DNA of 45,592 nt, taken from SZUA-76 sp945787585. GTDB lineage: Bacteria > Pseudomonadota > Gammaproteobacteria > SZUA-140. Under the pieces are notes generated by a model, which saw only the letters and a program-made list of their open reading frames with translations, did no database searches and was not told the origin of the DNA. The translations under genes and the position numbers were made by a program. This document shows, one piece after another, positions 23,844-32,975 of this stretch (position 1 is its first letter; the number at the start of each line of letters is the position of its first letter). The stretch lies in NCBI GenBank assembly GCA_947258425.1, contig CAMYIG010000020.1, positions 1-45,592 on the forward strand, read 5' to 3'.

Positions 23844-24322
23844 TAGCTATGCAGACTCATTGTTTACTCCGGTTACTACTCAAAAGGCCAATGTAGCATG
23901 CTGGTCATTCTACATTGATATGGCTGGTGACGCCTAAATTTTACTTTTAAAATTGTCAGGTAAGATCATTCTGAAATTGTGTGTGCCCGGTACTGCTGGC
24001 CAAGCGATGCTCCGCTGCTTCTAATTCAGTATCGCAGCCACCTGAGAGTGCACCAGAGTCAGTTATTCATTTTGCCTTTCTACGGTGGTAGCGTGGGGTA
24101 TTTATCCTGTATTAACGATAATGCATCGGGTGTTGCAGGGCCATAGTATGGTGCTTTCTCACTGAGGTGTGATTAAATCCTGCCGCTATAAGGATAGGCC
24201 TGTCGATACATGGCCATGCTCGATGGCGATTTTATGCCGATGATGATACCTTTTACCCGGTGTATAGCGTCTTATTTATCAAGCGAGCCATTGACTGAAT
24301 AACGCAGCAGGAGTTTATCTGA
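23844..24322. other. Intergenic region between divergent pentapeptide and GspE-like genes
   Basis: About 480 bases with no supported gene. Short frames overlap the pentapeptide gene only as shadows. AGGAG at about 24309-24313 is the ribosome-binding site of the ATPase gene. Both divergent promoters must lie here, but none stands out. Confidence 0.4.
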
Positions 24323-26125
24323 ATGGATGTGGGCACGGAAAAGAAATCGCAGTCGACTGAATCGCGTCGTATTCGGCTCGATGAAGTCAGCGATCAACTG
24401 CTTGCCGATGGCCTGATCGACAAAGATCAGCACGAAGTGCTGATGCTCAAGGCGCGCTTTCGTGACACCGGTGAGCAACACCCCTTTGCGATTATCGCCA
24501 GCCATGAGTTGATGACAGTCACCCGTCCTTCGCAGGCGTTGAGTCAGGATTTTCTTTCGCAATGGATGGCTGACAAGCTATCTATGCCCTATCGTCGTAT
24601 CGATCCGTTAAAGGTGGATGCGGGCGGTATCGCCACAGTGGTTTCTTATAGTTATGCTGAGCGCAATAAAATACTGCCGATTGAAGTGACCCCCGGTTAT
24701 GTGGTGATTGTTACGGCGGAGCCCTATCTGACGGCGTGGATGAAGGAGCTTGAGCATATTCTGAATAAAGATGTGCGGCTTGAGCTGACCAGCCCGGCGG
24801 ATATTGATCGTTATCGAGTCGAGTTTTATGCCATCTCAAGTTCTGTGGTGGGGGCGACTGACAATAAGCTGGGCGGGTTGCCCAGCGAGATCAACAACCT
24901 TGAGCAGATGCTGGAGATGGGTAAGGCGGGTAGCCTTGATGCCAATGATCAGCATGTGGTCAAGATTGTCGACTGGTTGTTGCAGTACGCCTTTGATCAG
25001 CGCGCCAGTGATATTCACTTAGAGCCGCGCCGTGAGCAGGGCAATATCCGTTTTCGTATCGACGGGATGTTGCATCAGGTTTATCAACTGCCGACGCCGG
25101 TGATGGCGGCGGTGGTCAGTCGCATCAAAATTCTGGGACGGATGGATCTGGCGGAGAAGCGCCGCCCACTGGATGGCCGCCTCAAAACCAAGGCGCCGAA
25201 TGGCAGCGAAGTGGAGCTGCGTTTGTCGACGATGCCAACAGCCTTTGGTGAAAAAATGGTGATGCGAATCTTTGATCCCGATATTCTGGTGAAGAATTTT
25301 GCTGACCTCGGTTTTGGTAGCGCCGAATCTACGCAGTGGCAGGCGATGATCGAAAAGCCACACGGGATTATTCTTGTCACCGGTCCCACCGGTTCCGGTA
25401 AAACGACGACGCTTTATTCCACCCTTAAACATCTGGCAAAACCGGAACTCAATATCTGCACCATTGAAGATCCGATTGAGATGGTGGTGCCCGACTTCAA
25501 TCAGATGCAGGTGCAGCAAAATATCGATCTCGCCTTTGCCGATGGTGTGCGCGCGCTGCTGCGACAGGATCCGGACATCATCATGGTGGGCGAGATCCGT
25601 GATCGCGAGACAGCGGAGGTTGCAATACAGGCTGCACTCACTGGACACCTGGTGCTTTCTACGTTGCATACCAACGATGCGGTGCTGGCGATCACCCGTC
25701 TGCTGGAGATTGGCGTACCGCAATATATGATCGGTGCATCGGTGATCGGCGTAGTGGCGCAACGTCTGGTACGTACTTTATGCTCGCACTGTAAACAGCC
25801 GGTCACACCCGATAAAGAGTTGTGGCAGGCGTTGAGTCAGCCGTGGAAGAGTGCGATCCCGGAGAAGATTATGGCGGCGACGGGCTGTCTTGAATGCCGC
25901 CAGACCGGTTATGCCGGGCGTGTCGGGATCTACGAAATGATGACACTTTCGAGTGGCGTGCGTGCGCTGTTACGTCAGCCGCAGGTCGATGTGGCGCAGG
26001 TGCGACAGCAGGCGCAAAAGGAGGGGATGCGGCCGTTGCGTATCAGCGGTTTGCAGAAAGTGGCCAAGGGGCTAACGTCGCTTGATGAAGTCTTTAGAGT
26101 CGCGCCGCCGCAGATGGAAGAGTGA
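24323..26125 (+). CDS. GspE/PilB-family secretion ATPase
   Basis: 600 residues of the type II secretion / type IV pilus assembly ATPase family. The N-terminal part (about 15-165) looks like the family's N1/MshEN-like domain, which in some members binds cyclic di-GMP. The ATPase core has Walker A GPTGSGKTT (Gly354 onward), the Asp box region CTIEDPIE, Walker B (DPDIIMVGEIRD) and the His box (STLHTNDA). The zinc-binding tetracysteine is complete: Cys487, Cys490, Cys522, Cys525. No secretin, pseudopilin or inner-membrane partner gene lies in the window, so this is an orphan copy whose machine is encoded elsewhere. Cyclic-di-GMP binding is inference. Confidence 0.92.
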   Translation: MDVGTEKKSQSTESRRIRLDEVSDQLLADGLIDKDQHEVLMLKARFRDTGEQHPFAIIASHELMTVTRPSQALSQDFLSQWMADKLSMPYRRIDPLKVDAGGIATVVSYSYAERNKILPIEVTPGYVVIVTAEPYLTAWMKELEHILNKDVRLELTSPADIDRYRVEFYAISSSVVGATDNKLGGLPSEINNLEQMLEMGKAGSLDANDQHVVKIVDWLLQYAFDQRASDIHLEPRREQGNIRFRIDGMLHQVYQLPTPVMAAVVSRIKILGRMDLAEKRRPLDGRLKTKAPNGSEVELRLSTMPTAFGEKMVMRIFDPDILVKNFADLGFGSAESTQWQAMIEKPHGIILVTGPTGSGKTTTLYSTLKHLAKPELNICTIEDPIEMVVPDFNQMQVQQNIDLAFADGVRALLRQDPDIIMVGEIRDRETAEVAIQAALTGHLVLSTLHTNDAVLAITRLLEIGVPQYMIGASVIGVVAQRLVRTLCSHCKQPVTPDKELWQALSQPWKSAIPEKIMAATGCLECRQTGYAGRVGIYEMMTLSSGVRALLRQPQVDVAQVRQQAQKEGMRPLRISGLQKVAKGLTSLDEVFRVAPPQMEE

Positions 26126-26165
26126 GCGTGTCGCAGCGGCTGTCGATGTCGGTTTCTATTCTATT

Positions 26166-27629
26166 TCAGTCGTTGTGAGCATCGTTAAAAGCCTGCACCA
26201 ATTGCGATAGCTGCTGTAGATCACTGTCTAGCTGCTCTTCACGTTGGCGGATCTGTTGCGAAAAGGCGGCGAATGTTTCCAGCAGTTTGGCCTTTTCATC
26301 TTGCAGATTATCACCGAACCGTTCGCGATAATTCTGTTTCAATGTCTCAATTAATACCGATAGTTTTGTCTCGCTGATATTTGACTGGCACAGGTTTTCG
26401 AGCAGTATGCTTTCGATATCCAGCGGTGATTTTTTGTAGAGCCTTTCGTGTCGATTCAATATCTGTTGAATGATGGCGGCCGCTTCCGCTTCGTCAATAT
26501 TCGACATGAGCCGTGTGATGTCGGCGGCGATCCCCGCTGGTTGCGGTAGCGGATTGGTTAACACTGGCACAGTGGGTAGTGTGAAAGCCGCCTTGCCAAA
26601 GCGTTCGATGCCAGCATCAATCACCGGTTGAAGGAGTTCTTTTACCTCTGTTTCGCTGGTCTCCGGATGGTGAAGATAAGCAAGAATCGCAGAGGCAAGA
26701 TGGTTGCCCGCGGGATAGTTCTGTTGTGGTGGTGTCGCCACGGTGTTGTCGCTGCGTAGCGATATTTCACTTTTATCGTGCCAATATTTGCTGAACTGAT
26801 GTGGCTTTTTGCTGGCAGTCAGGCGGCTGTCGATGCGTGTTGCGAGCGTGCTGATGCAGCGGCTTGCCGGGCTGTCGGGTTGCGCGATGATGATCGGGGT
26901 TTGCAGGCAGATGGCGTTGCTAATGGTAGCATCTTCGGCGATACAACCCATGTAGCCGATACGGGCGTGCAGATATTTTTTGGCCGCAGCGGAGAAACGA
27001 TGAAACACCTCGTTCGCTTTTTGGGGTGTCGGCGCACGATTCACGATGGTGTAGATCGGTTGGGTGAGCTGTTTGCGTTTCATCACGCGAATCAGCGCAA
27101 ACGCATCTGTGAGCGACGTCGGTTCTGGCGAAATCACCAGCACGCAGTACTGTGCTGAGGCGAGAAACTGCAACACAGTGTCACCGATTCCCGCGGCGGT
27201 ATCGATCAGTAGATAGTCAAAACGTGACTCGAGCGACTCGAGTGCCTGCGACATGATCTGGTGTTGTTGTTCATCCAGATCCGCACACTCGCTAATCCCC
27301 GATGCAGCGGGAATGACTTTGATGCCGTGCGGGCCATCGAGCATGATCTCATCGAGTGTTTTTTCGCCGTTGAGCAGTTGCTCAATGGTGAACTCAGGGC
27401 GGAGATTGAGCAGGATATTGATATTGGCGAGGCCGGTATCGGCATCCAGAATACAGACACTGGCACCCAGCTGTGCCAACGCGATGCCGAGATTGGTCGT
27501 GACGCTGGTTTTACCCACGCCCCCTTTACCGCTGCTGATGGCGATGACGCGTGTCGGACGCGCTGCTGGCGCACCACTGGCCCCGCTTGGCGCGCTAGTG
27601 TGGTCTGTGTTGGGTGCGTATTTATGCAT
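26166..27629 (-). CDS. MinD/ParA-superfamily ATPase, FleN-like, with long C-terminal extension
   Basis: 487 residues. Residues 25-265 or so form a MinD/FleN(FlhG)-type ATPase with the deviant Walker A GKGGVGKT (Gly34-Thr41), DADTGLANINILL, and LLIDTAAGI. Such proteins count or place polar structures or partition cargo. The remaining 220 residues are not part of the usual FleN domain; they are Gln/Glu-rich and probably helical or coiled-coil towards the end. It starts 41 bases after slt in the same direction and faces the GspE-like gene. No flagellar genes are here, so a true flagellar role is doubtful. Confidence 0.85.
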   Translation of the reverse strand: MHKYAPNTDHTSAPSGASGAPAARPTRVIAISSGKGGVGKTSVTTNLGIALAQLGASVCILDADTGLANINILLNLRPEFTIEQLLNGEKTLDEIMLDGPHGIKVIPAASGISECADLDEQQHQIMSQALESLESRFDYLLIDTAAGIGDTVLQFLASAQYCVLVISPEPTSLTDAFALIRVMKRKQLTQPIYTIVNRAPTPQKANEVFHRFSAAAKKYLHARIGYMGCIAEDATISNAICLQTPIIIAQPDSPASRCISTLATRIDSRLTASKKPHQFSKYWHDKSEISLRSDNTVATPPQQNYPAGNHLASAILAYLHHPETSETEVKELLQPVIDAGIERFGKAAFTLPTVPVLTNPLPQPAGIAADITRLMSNIDEAEAAAIIQQILNRHERLYKKSPLDIESILLENLCQSNISETKLSVLIETLKQNYRERFGDNLQDEKAKLLETFAAFSQQIRQREEQLDSDLQQLSQLVQAFNDAHND

Positions 27630-27670
27630 AATTGGTTTTAAAGCCGCATATCGTATATCAGGCAGCGCTG

Positions 27671-29899
27671 TTAAATCCCTTCTGGTTGTTGTGACTCAGT
27701 CAGGGTAATGCTATCGGCATATTGCATCGTTTTGATACCGCTTGCGCCATCTTTTTTCTCTGACGCCTGTTTACCTTCTGATCCCGCTTGACCAGCATTG
27801 GGGTTTGCCGCCGTACTGTTATTTTCGACTGGGAGTAGTTTGGCCGTCTTGGTTGTTTTGATGACTTTATCTGTCGTTTGAGACGAATTTGATCGGGTGT
27901 TGGCGCTATTTGTTTTCGTGATGACGGGGGGTGGTGTGCCAATCGGTATCATCCGCTGCGTGAGTGGTGTCAAAGGCTGGCCGAGTTGCTGCTCATAGAT
28001 AGGCATAAACGCCATGATGCCCTGGATATAGTGTCGAGTCTCCTGAAACGGAATAGTCTCGGCCCAGAGATCAGCATCGACTAGTTGCTCGCTGGGTATC
28101 CAGCGTTGAACGCGTGCCTGACCCGCATTGTAGGCGGCGAGCGCGAGTACCGGGTTGTGATTAAAGCGCTGTAGAACTTTGCCCAGATATTTCATGCCGA
28201 GTTTGAGATTGGTATCGACATCGGCCAGTTGCATGTTGTTTTTGATGCGAATACCGGTGCCTCGCGAGAGCTGTCTGGCGGTCCGTGGCATCAATTGCAT
28301 CAATCCCATTGCGCCGGCGCTGGAGCGGGCATCCGCAGTGAAGGCGCTCTCCTGACGTATCAGGGCGAAGGCCAGCGCGGTTTCGATGCTGTTTTCACTA
28401 GCCTTGAGTGTGATCTGGGCACGATGTGCTAGCGGGAAACGTATATTGAGGTCATCGCGATGTGTGGTACGCGCAATGGTGTGGATGGCGCGGTCGTGCC
28501 AGCCCCATTCATGGGCCAGTTTGCCGGCTTGATAGAGCTGTTCATCTTCCATGTAGCGGGTCGCGAAAAACCACTCGCGTCGCGCCTCAATCACGCGATC
28601 GAGTGCAAATAGCTCGCGTGCACGCAAAATGCCGGGGTGTTGCTCGATGTTAACGGAGAGTGCGTGGTCAGGCGGCCTGACTTTGTGCTGCAAGCGATAG
28701 GGCAGATCCAGTTTGTCTGCCGCCAGAAAACCATAATAGTGACGCTGCATGGCAAGGGCAGAATAGAGTGCTTCTGATTCCACTTGTTCGCCTAACGCCT
28801 CCAGTACGCGCGCGCGCCAATATTGCCAGCGGGGGGCCTGTTGCTCTTCGTCATTGAGCTGATAGAGCCAGGCCAGGGCCGCATCCCAGTTCTGCTGGTT
28901 GAGTGCAGTGCGGACACGCCATTCCCGTACCGACTGATCGGCCGGTTTTTCATCAAGTACCGCGAGCCAACTGAGCGCTTCAGGTTTATTGCGCAGCGCC
29001 ATCGTCATTGCGATAGCGCGCTCTACGGTGGCCACCTCATCGTCACTGAAATCATATTGTGGCCTGATGATGGTTTGCCATGTTTCAGCCGCCTTGAGAG
29101 GATCTCTGTGCGCCATGCGTTTGAGTCCGTGCACAATAATGGTGGTGCGCATCGGGTGCACTTTGGCAAGGCGCTTGTGAGTGAGAATACGCTCAGGTTT
29201 GCGATGCACGTCGATCCACGTGTTGGCCCAGTCACGCTCAGTCTCGGAGAGAAAACGGGTGAGGTAACGCGCAAGTGAGATCTTTCGTTTGCCTATGGCG
29301 AGCTGAATCCGCTGCCATGCGAGTTTGTCATCGATAAAGCCCGCTTTATGCCATGCGCTAAATAGCGGATCGCATTCGCGCGGCTGTGAATGACCGACGA
29401 GCCACAACTGTTGCAGGCCATCAAAGGCCGCCTGTTGATCACCACTATGGAGTAACGCACGGCGGTAGTAGCAAATGAGCGTGACATTTTTGCTTAATTT
29501 GTACTGTTGCTGTACCTCTTTCCAGCGGCCTTGTTGCGCCAGTTTTTTGATCCAGCGGAAGTGCAGGCGTGAGCTTAGCGGGGTGTCATCGTAGGTGTTG
29601 ATGAAAGCGGCAACCTCATCAGTGGACGCTTTATTAAGTCGTGTGCGCAGGTATTCATAACGCAAATAGGGGTAGAGCGGATAATCCTCAAGTTGAGGAA
29701 TGAGTTGCTGATATTTATTTATCTCGCCATGCTTCAGTGCCGTTTCGGCCGCCATGAAGTCGTCGCGTTGTTGTTTGATTATTGACGCTGCCTGGTGTCC
29801 GAGTTCAAGCGACCGTCCAGCCCAACTGTTTGATGTGATAGAGAATACTGTGCAGATGGCGGCGCAGCATAGAAACAAGGATCGATTAATTTGAGGCAT
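27671..29899 (-). CDS. slt: Soluble lytic murein transglycosylase (Slt70-like)
   Basis: A periplasmic enzyme that cleaves peptidoglycan glycan strands to 1,6-anhydro ends. The 742-residue protein has a signal peptide (about 1-28), a long superhelical U/L-domain of helical repeats (about 35-470), and a C-terminal lysozyme-like domain. That domain carries the catalytic Glu in LIRQESAF followed by SSAGAMGLMQLMPRTA and the NPVLALAAYNAG motif. The last 110 residues are a low-complexity Thr/Asn/Lys/Ser-rich tail absent from E. coli Slt70. It lies upstream of the MinD-like gene and downstream of the HU-like gene on the same strand. Confidence 0.93.
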   Translation of the reverse strand: MPQINRSLFLCCAAICTVFSITSNSWAGRSLELGHQAASIIKQQRDDFMAAETALKHGEINKYQQLIPQLEDYPLYPYLRYEYLRTRLNKASTDEVAAFINTYDDTPLSSRLHFRWIKKLAQQGRWKEVQQQYKLSKNVTLICYYRRALLHSGDQQAAFDGLQQLWLVGHSQPRECDPLFSAWHKAGFIDDKLAWQRIQLAIGKRKISLARYLTRFLSETERDWANTWIDVHRKPERILTHKRLAKVHPMRTTIIVHGLKRMAHRDPLKAAETWQTIIRPQYDFSDDEVATVERAIAMTMALRNKPEALSWLAVLDEKPADQSVREWRVRTALNQQNWDAALAWLYQLNDEEQQAPRWQYWRARVLEALGEQVESEALYSALAMQRHYYGFLAADKLDLPYRLQHKVRPPDHALSVNIEQHPGILRARELFALDRVIEARREWFFATRYMEDEQLYQAGKLAHEWGWHDRAIHTIARTTHRDDLNIRFPLAHRAQITLKASENSIETALAFALIRQESAFTADARSSAGAMGLMQLMPRTARQLSRGTGIRIKNNMQLADVDTNLKLGMKYLGKVLQRFNHNPVLALAAYNAGQARVQRWIPSEQLVDADLWAETIPFQETRHYIQGIMAFMPIYEQQLGQPLTPLTQRMIPIGTPPPVITKTNSANTRSNSSQTTDKVIKTTKTAKLLPVENNSTAANPNAGQAGSEGKQASEKKDGASGIKTMQYADSITLTESQQPEGI

Positions 29900-29973
29900 A
29901 AGGCTGATTATGAAATTTTCATGCCAGCTATGCGAGGAGAGTTTATTTAAAGTGAAGGTGAACTAATTAGTTA

Positions 29974-29998
29974 GGCGGCACATAGATGATGTGCCGCC
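29974..29998 (-). terminator. Hairpin after the HU-like gene, possible terminator
   Basis: GGCGGCACAT (29974-29983) and ATGTGCCGCC (29989-29998) form a perfect 10-bp stem with a 5-base loop, 15 bases past the HU-like stop. There is no strong T-run on either strand, so termination would be weak or Rho-assisted. Confidence 0.45.
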
Positions 29999-30012
29999 CG
30001 GTAGTATAGCTG

Positions 30013-30402
30013 TTACGATGCCATGTCTTTCAGTGCTTTTAGTGGCTGCACCTTAACAACATTGCGCGCAGGTTTTGCCTTGAAAGTCATCTCTTCGCCA
30101 GTAAAAGGGTTGGTGCCTTTGCGTGCGCGAGTCGCTGGTTTGCGATTGACTTTAACTTTAAGAATGCCCGGCAGGGTAAAGACTTGTGCGGAACCTTTTT
30201 TGATGTGTCCTTCGATGACCAGTTTAAGTTCATCAATCACACCAGCAACTTCTTTTTTGGTCAGGCCTGTTTTTTCAGACAGATGACCCAGTAATGCGGT
30301 GCGGGTGTAGGGTTCTTTAATCGCTTTTACGCGCGGCGCAGCAGCGACCGCTTTTTTTGTAGACGCCTTTTTCTTGGTTGCCGCTTTTTTCTTTGTAGCC
30401 AT
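30013..30402 (-). CDS. HU/IHF-family DNA-binding protein with Lys/Ala-rich N-terminal extension
   Basis: 129 residues. Residues 35-129 or so form the HU/IHF fold: YTRTALLGHLSEKTGLTKKEVAGVIDEL, the beta-arm region (KVNRKPATRARKGTNPFTGEEM) and a C-terminal KVQPLKALKD. The first 30 residues are rich in Lys and Ala (MATKKKAATKKKASTKK), an extension seen in some HU-like nucleoid proteins that adds nonspecific DNA binding. ATG 30402 is preceded by GAGGAGAC; the frame is open to 30522 but that start lies upstream of the promoter boxes. It probably helps compact the chromosome. Confidence 0.9.
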   Translation of the reverse strand: MATKKKAATKKKASTKKAVAAAPRVKAIKEPYTRTALLGHLSEKTGLTKKEVAGVIDELKLVIEGHIKKGSAQVFTLPGILKVKVNRKPATRARKGTNPFTGEEMTFKAKPARNVVKVQPLKALKDMAS

Positions 30403-30480
30403 GCTTGCTTGTCTCCTCTGTTTATTAACGTTGCTGTCAGGCTTTGCAGTTAAACAAGATCGTATGTTGTATGGTAGGGC

Positions 30481-30509
30481 AGAATAGCAACGTGTTTCAT
30501 AAAGCGCAA
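30481..30509 (-). promoter_or_regulatory. Probable promoter of the HU-like gene
   Basis: On the minus strand TTGCGC (30504-30509) and TATTCT (30481-30486) are 17 bases apart, about 80 bases before the chosen start codon. This supports ATG 30402 over the longer frame. Confidence 0.45.
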
Positions 30510-30573
30510 CGGTTTGTTGCACAGTTAGCTCAGGTAAGATAAAGGCTATTAAATTCGGAGTAAATGATTATTT

Positions 30574-31026
30574 ATGTCGGAGCGATCACTTGAGATAACG
30601 AGGGCACCTTTTTATCAGCGTGAAGCACTGCGTTTTGAGTGCACCGAATGTGGTGCATGCTGTACGGCTGGTGGTGGTTATTATGTCTATGTAACGAAAG
30701 ACGAGATAGATAAAATCAGTGTTTTTCTCGGTATTTCCAGTGGCTGGTTTAAACGGCGCTATCTAAAATGGTTGCCCGAAGAGGGCTGGGTGTTGGCGAT
30801 AAAGGATGATGAAACCTGTCTATTTCTAGGGGAAGATCGACGCTGTACCATCTACGCAGCGCGCCCCGAGCAGTGTTCAACCTATCCCTATTGGCCGGAG
30901 CTGGTGTTGCATAAACGAGACTGGGTGCGAGAATCAAGCCGTTGCGAAGGGATAGGTCGTGGCAAAGTTGTGCCAAAAAAGATGATTGCGGCACTGCTTA
31001 AGCAGCAAGCGCAGCGTGAAAGTTGA
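30574..31026 (+). CDS. YkgJ-family cysteine-cluster protein
   Basis: 150 residues of the Cx2Cx2CC (YkgJ/Fe-S or zinc cluster) family. The N-terminal ECTECGACC cluster, the later TCLFL and RCTIYAARPEQCSTYPYWPEL segments, and another Cys near ESSRCEG supply eight or more conserved cysteines, likely a metal-binding site. The biochemical role of the family is not settled. It is divergent from the HU-like gene and precedes DUF2835 and mazG in the same direction, possibly in one operon. Confidence 0.88.
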   Translation: MSERSLEITRAPFYQREALRFECTECGACCTAGGGYYVYVTKDEIDKISVFLGISSGWFKRRYLKWLPEEGWVLAIKDDETCLFLGEDRRCTIYAARPEQCSTYPYWPELVLHKRDWVRESSRCEGIGRGKVVPKKMIAALLKQQAQRES

Positions 31027-31068
31027 TGTTGTTAAATAAGTTTAGTGGTCATGGTGGGAGGGTGATGA

Positions 31069-31311
31069 ATGACGGGTGATATGCAGCAGGTTCGTTTTGC
31101 GATCAAGATCTCTGCCGACGATTACCTCTATTATTACAAGGGGCAGGCGCGGCAGGTGATTGTGAGTGCCGAAGACGGTCGTCGGGTGCAGTTTCCGGCC
31201 AGTTGTTTACAGCCTTTTGTGATGCGTGATGGGATAAAAGGGGTTTTTGTGTTGCGTTTCGATGTTAACAACAAGCTTGTTGGGTTGGAGAAAATAGGTG
31301 AGTTACCATAG
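31069..31311 (+). CDS. DUF2835 family protein
   Basis: 80 residues matching the small DUF2835 family common in gammaproteobacteria: FAIKISADDYLYYYKGQARQVIV, then GRRVQFPASCLQPFVMRDGIKGVFVLRFD. It is soluble and predicted to be mostly beta. It ends four bases before mazG, so cotranscription is likely. GGGAGG precedes the start. No function is known. Confidence 0.85.
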   Translation: MTGDMQQVRFAIKISADDYLYYYKGQARQVIVSAEDGRRVQFPASCLQPFVMRDGIKGVFVLRFDVNNKLVGLEKIGELP

Positions 31312-31314
31312 TTT

Positions 31315-32112
31315 ATGAGTGAAATGAAAAAACTGCTTGAAGTGATGGCGCGCCTGCGTGACCCTGATACAGGATGTCCGTGGGATCTCGCGCAAGACTA
31401 TCGTTCCATTGCCCCGTGCACCATTGAAGAGGCGTATGAAGTGGTCGATGCTATCGAGCGTGGCGAGATGGATGACTTGTGTGATGAGTTGGGTGACCTC
31501 CTGTTCCAGGTGGTTTTTTACGCTCAGATTGCATCAGAGGAGGGCCGTTTCGATTTTGCACAGGTCGCTGATCAGATTGCAGAAAAACTGATACGACGTC
31601 ATCCTCATGTGTTTGAGGATGCGATGAGCAGTGCAGATGTGGAAGGTGATCATCAAATAACGTGGGAGCAAATTAAGGCGCGTGAACGACGCGATAAAGG
31701 GGTTGCTACGACGCATACAGGCGCACTGCACGGGGTCGCCGTTACGTTACCCGCATTGACGCGCGCGGTGAAGTTGCAAAAGCGCGCAGCTCACGTTGGC
31801 TTTGACTGGCCTGAGGTGAGTCAGGTGCTGGCTAAAATAGAAGAAGAGCTGGCTGAGGTGCGCGAAGTGCTTGATCAGCAACAGGGCCAGCAGCGGATGC
31901 AGCATGAGGTTGGGGATCTATTGCTGGCGGTCAGTAACCTCGCTCGGCATGCCAGTATCGATCCCGAAACGGCGTTGCGCGAAGCGAATCAACGCTTCGA
32001 ACGGCGTTTTAGTCATGTTGAAGCGCAGTGTGTTGAGCAAGGAATCGCAACGGAAGCGGCAGGGCTTGAACGGCTGGAAGCGATGTGGCGACAGGCCAAA
32101 TTGGCTGAGTAG
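31315..32112 (+). CDS. mazG: Nucleoside triphosphate pyrophosphohydrolase MazG
   Basis: MazG hydrolyses NTPs and dNTPs to monophosphates and limits (p)ppGpp-linked stress in E. coli. The 265-residue product has two MazG repeats: the N-terminal one with LRDPDTGCPWDLAQDY, EEAYEVVDAIE and DELGDLLFQVVFYA, and the C-terminal one with KIEEELAEVREV and HEVGDLLLAVSNLARH. Both keep the EExxE plus ExxD-type metal sites. The length equals that of E. coli MazG (263 residues). It lies four bases after the DUF2835 gene. There is no mazEF toxin-antitoxin pair beside it. Confidence 0.95.
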   Translation: MSEMKKLLEVMARLRDPDTGCPWDLAQDYRSIAPCTIEEAYEVVDAIERGEMDDLCDELGDLLFQVVFYAQIASEEGRFDFAQVADQIAEKLIRRHPHVFEDAMSSADVEGDHQITWEQIKARERRDKGVATTHTGALHGVAVTLPALTRAVKLQKRAAHVGFDWPEVSQVLAKIEEELAEVREVLDQQQGQQRMQHEVGDLLLAVSNLARHASIDPETALREANQRFERRFSHVEAQCVEQGIATEAAGLERLEAMWRQAKLAE

Positions 32113-32458
32113 TGTAGTTACGTGTGGGTGGGGCAGTGCCCAATCAGTGACACTGCATGTGCTGAAATCGCACGCTTTGCGTCATTTTTTTGTAATGCCA
32201 TGATAAAACCACGGCGTTAAACGGCGAAGATAGAAACGCATCATTTTAGTATTTTTCATTTAAATACAGCCTGCTATCGTAGATAAAATAGATTGTTCGG
32301 GATGTTTGCTGAGATTGGCATGATCGATGCTCATAACAGCACTAATGGGATGACATTTTGAGTCGCTAACCATAGTGAAGGAACTCGATATGGTCATTCC
32401 GTAAAGGATGTTGGATGGCCTGGCAAGGATGTTAACTCGAACATTGGAGGATACGAAA
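32113..32458. other. Intergenic region after mazG
   Basis: About 345 bases with no supported gene or clear terminator. It contains an AT-rich patch (TTTTAGTATTTTTCATTTAAAT near 32245) of which a similar version (TTTTAGTGATTTTTCATTTTT) recurs near 32795 upstream of amtB. GGAGG at 32446-32450 belongs to the small membrane-protein gene that follows. Confidence 0.4.
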
Positions 32459-32644
32459 ATGATGAGCATGATGATAGAACTAATATTAGTGGCTTTCATG
32501 ATTGGCGCGATTGTTGGCGCAGCGGTGGCGGTTCATTTGAAATCGTCGACGGGCAAAAAACAGTGGTCGCAAGATGCAGTGCCAGAAGATGAAACACTGG
32601 TTTATGTAAAAGAAGAGCAAAATCGTCCAGGACGACGTCGCTAA
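32459..32644 (+). CDS. Small single-pass membrane protein
   Basis: 61 residues starting MMSMMIELILVAFMIGAIVGAAVAVHLK, one N-terminal membrane helix with a Gly/Ala-rich core, then a polar tail of about 33 residues ending RPGRRR. GGAGG lies eight bases before ATG 32459, which decides that start over the longer frame from 32408. The organisation resembles small membrane proteins of the YhcB or YtxH kind, but no family can be assigned. Neighbours give no clue. Confidence 0.6.
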   Translation: MMSMMIELILVAFMIGAIVGAAVAVHLKSSTGKKQWSQDAVPEDETLVYVKEEQNRPGRRR

Positions 32645-32914
32645 GGCGATCTGTTTGTCAGTGATGAACGTGGTCGTTCTATAGCCCAATGTGAAGGATG
32701 GGTGTCGTGAGCAGCTGGCGCTGAGTAATCGTCGCCATGAGTTGTTTGTGATAATCTCTGTCGACGCATTTAGCTGGGCTATGACAGAACGATTTTAGTG
32801 ATTTTTCATTTTTAGGGCGCATCAAAAAACGCCTGATCAACACCCATTACACCGTTCTGGTGTTATTTATTCCCCCCAACGCCCAGTTTATTTACATTAA
32901 AGCCTTTTATTGGT
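32645..32914. other. Intergenic region upstream of amtB
   Basis: About 270 bases without a supported gene. It includes the AT-rich patch mentioned for the region after mazG, and a run TCCCCCC near 32871. The amtB promoter follows at 32915. Confidence 0.4.
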
Positions 32915-32943
32915 TTGGTGCATGCTTTGTTCTAGCCTATAAT
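32915..32943 (+). promoter_or_regulatory. Probable promoter of amtB
   Basis: TTGGTG (32915-32920) and a perfect TATAAT (32938-32943) are 17 bases apart, 33 bases before the start codon. A GG-N10-GT stretch overlapping it resembles a degenerate sigma54 site, but the -12 GC is not kept. Confidence 0.5.
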
Positions 32944-32975
32944 TTATATCTATTTTTAAGAATGAGGAGAGCGCT

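Noticed and set aside
29974..29998. The 10-bp stem past the HU-like gene as a regulatory RNA
   Set aside because: There is no promoter or extended structure; a weak terminator is the simpler reading.
32912..32930. A sigma54 promoter for amtB
   Set aside because: GG at -24 is present but the -12 GC reads GT and the central bases diverge; a perfect TATAAT box overlaps and fits better.
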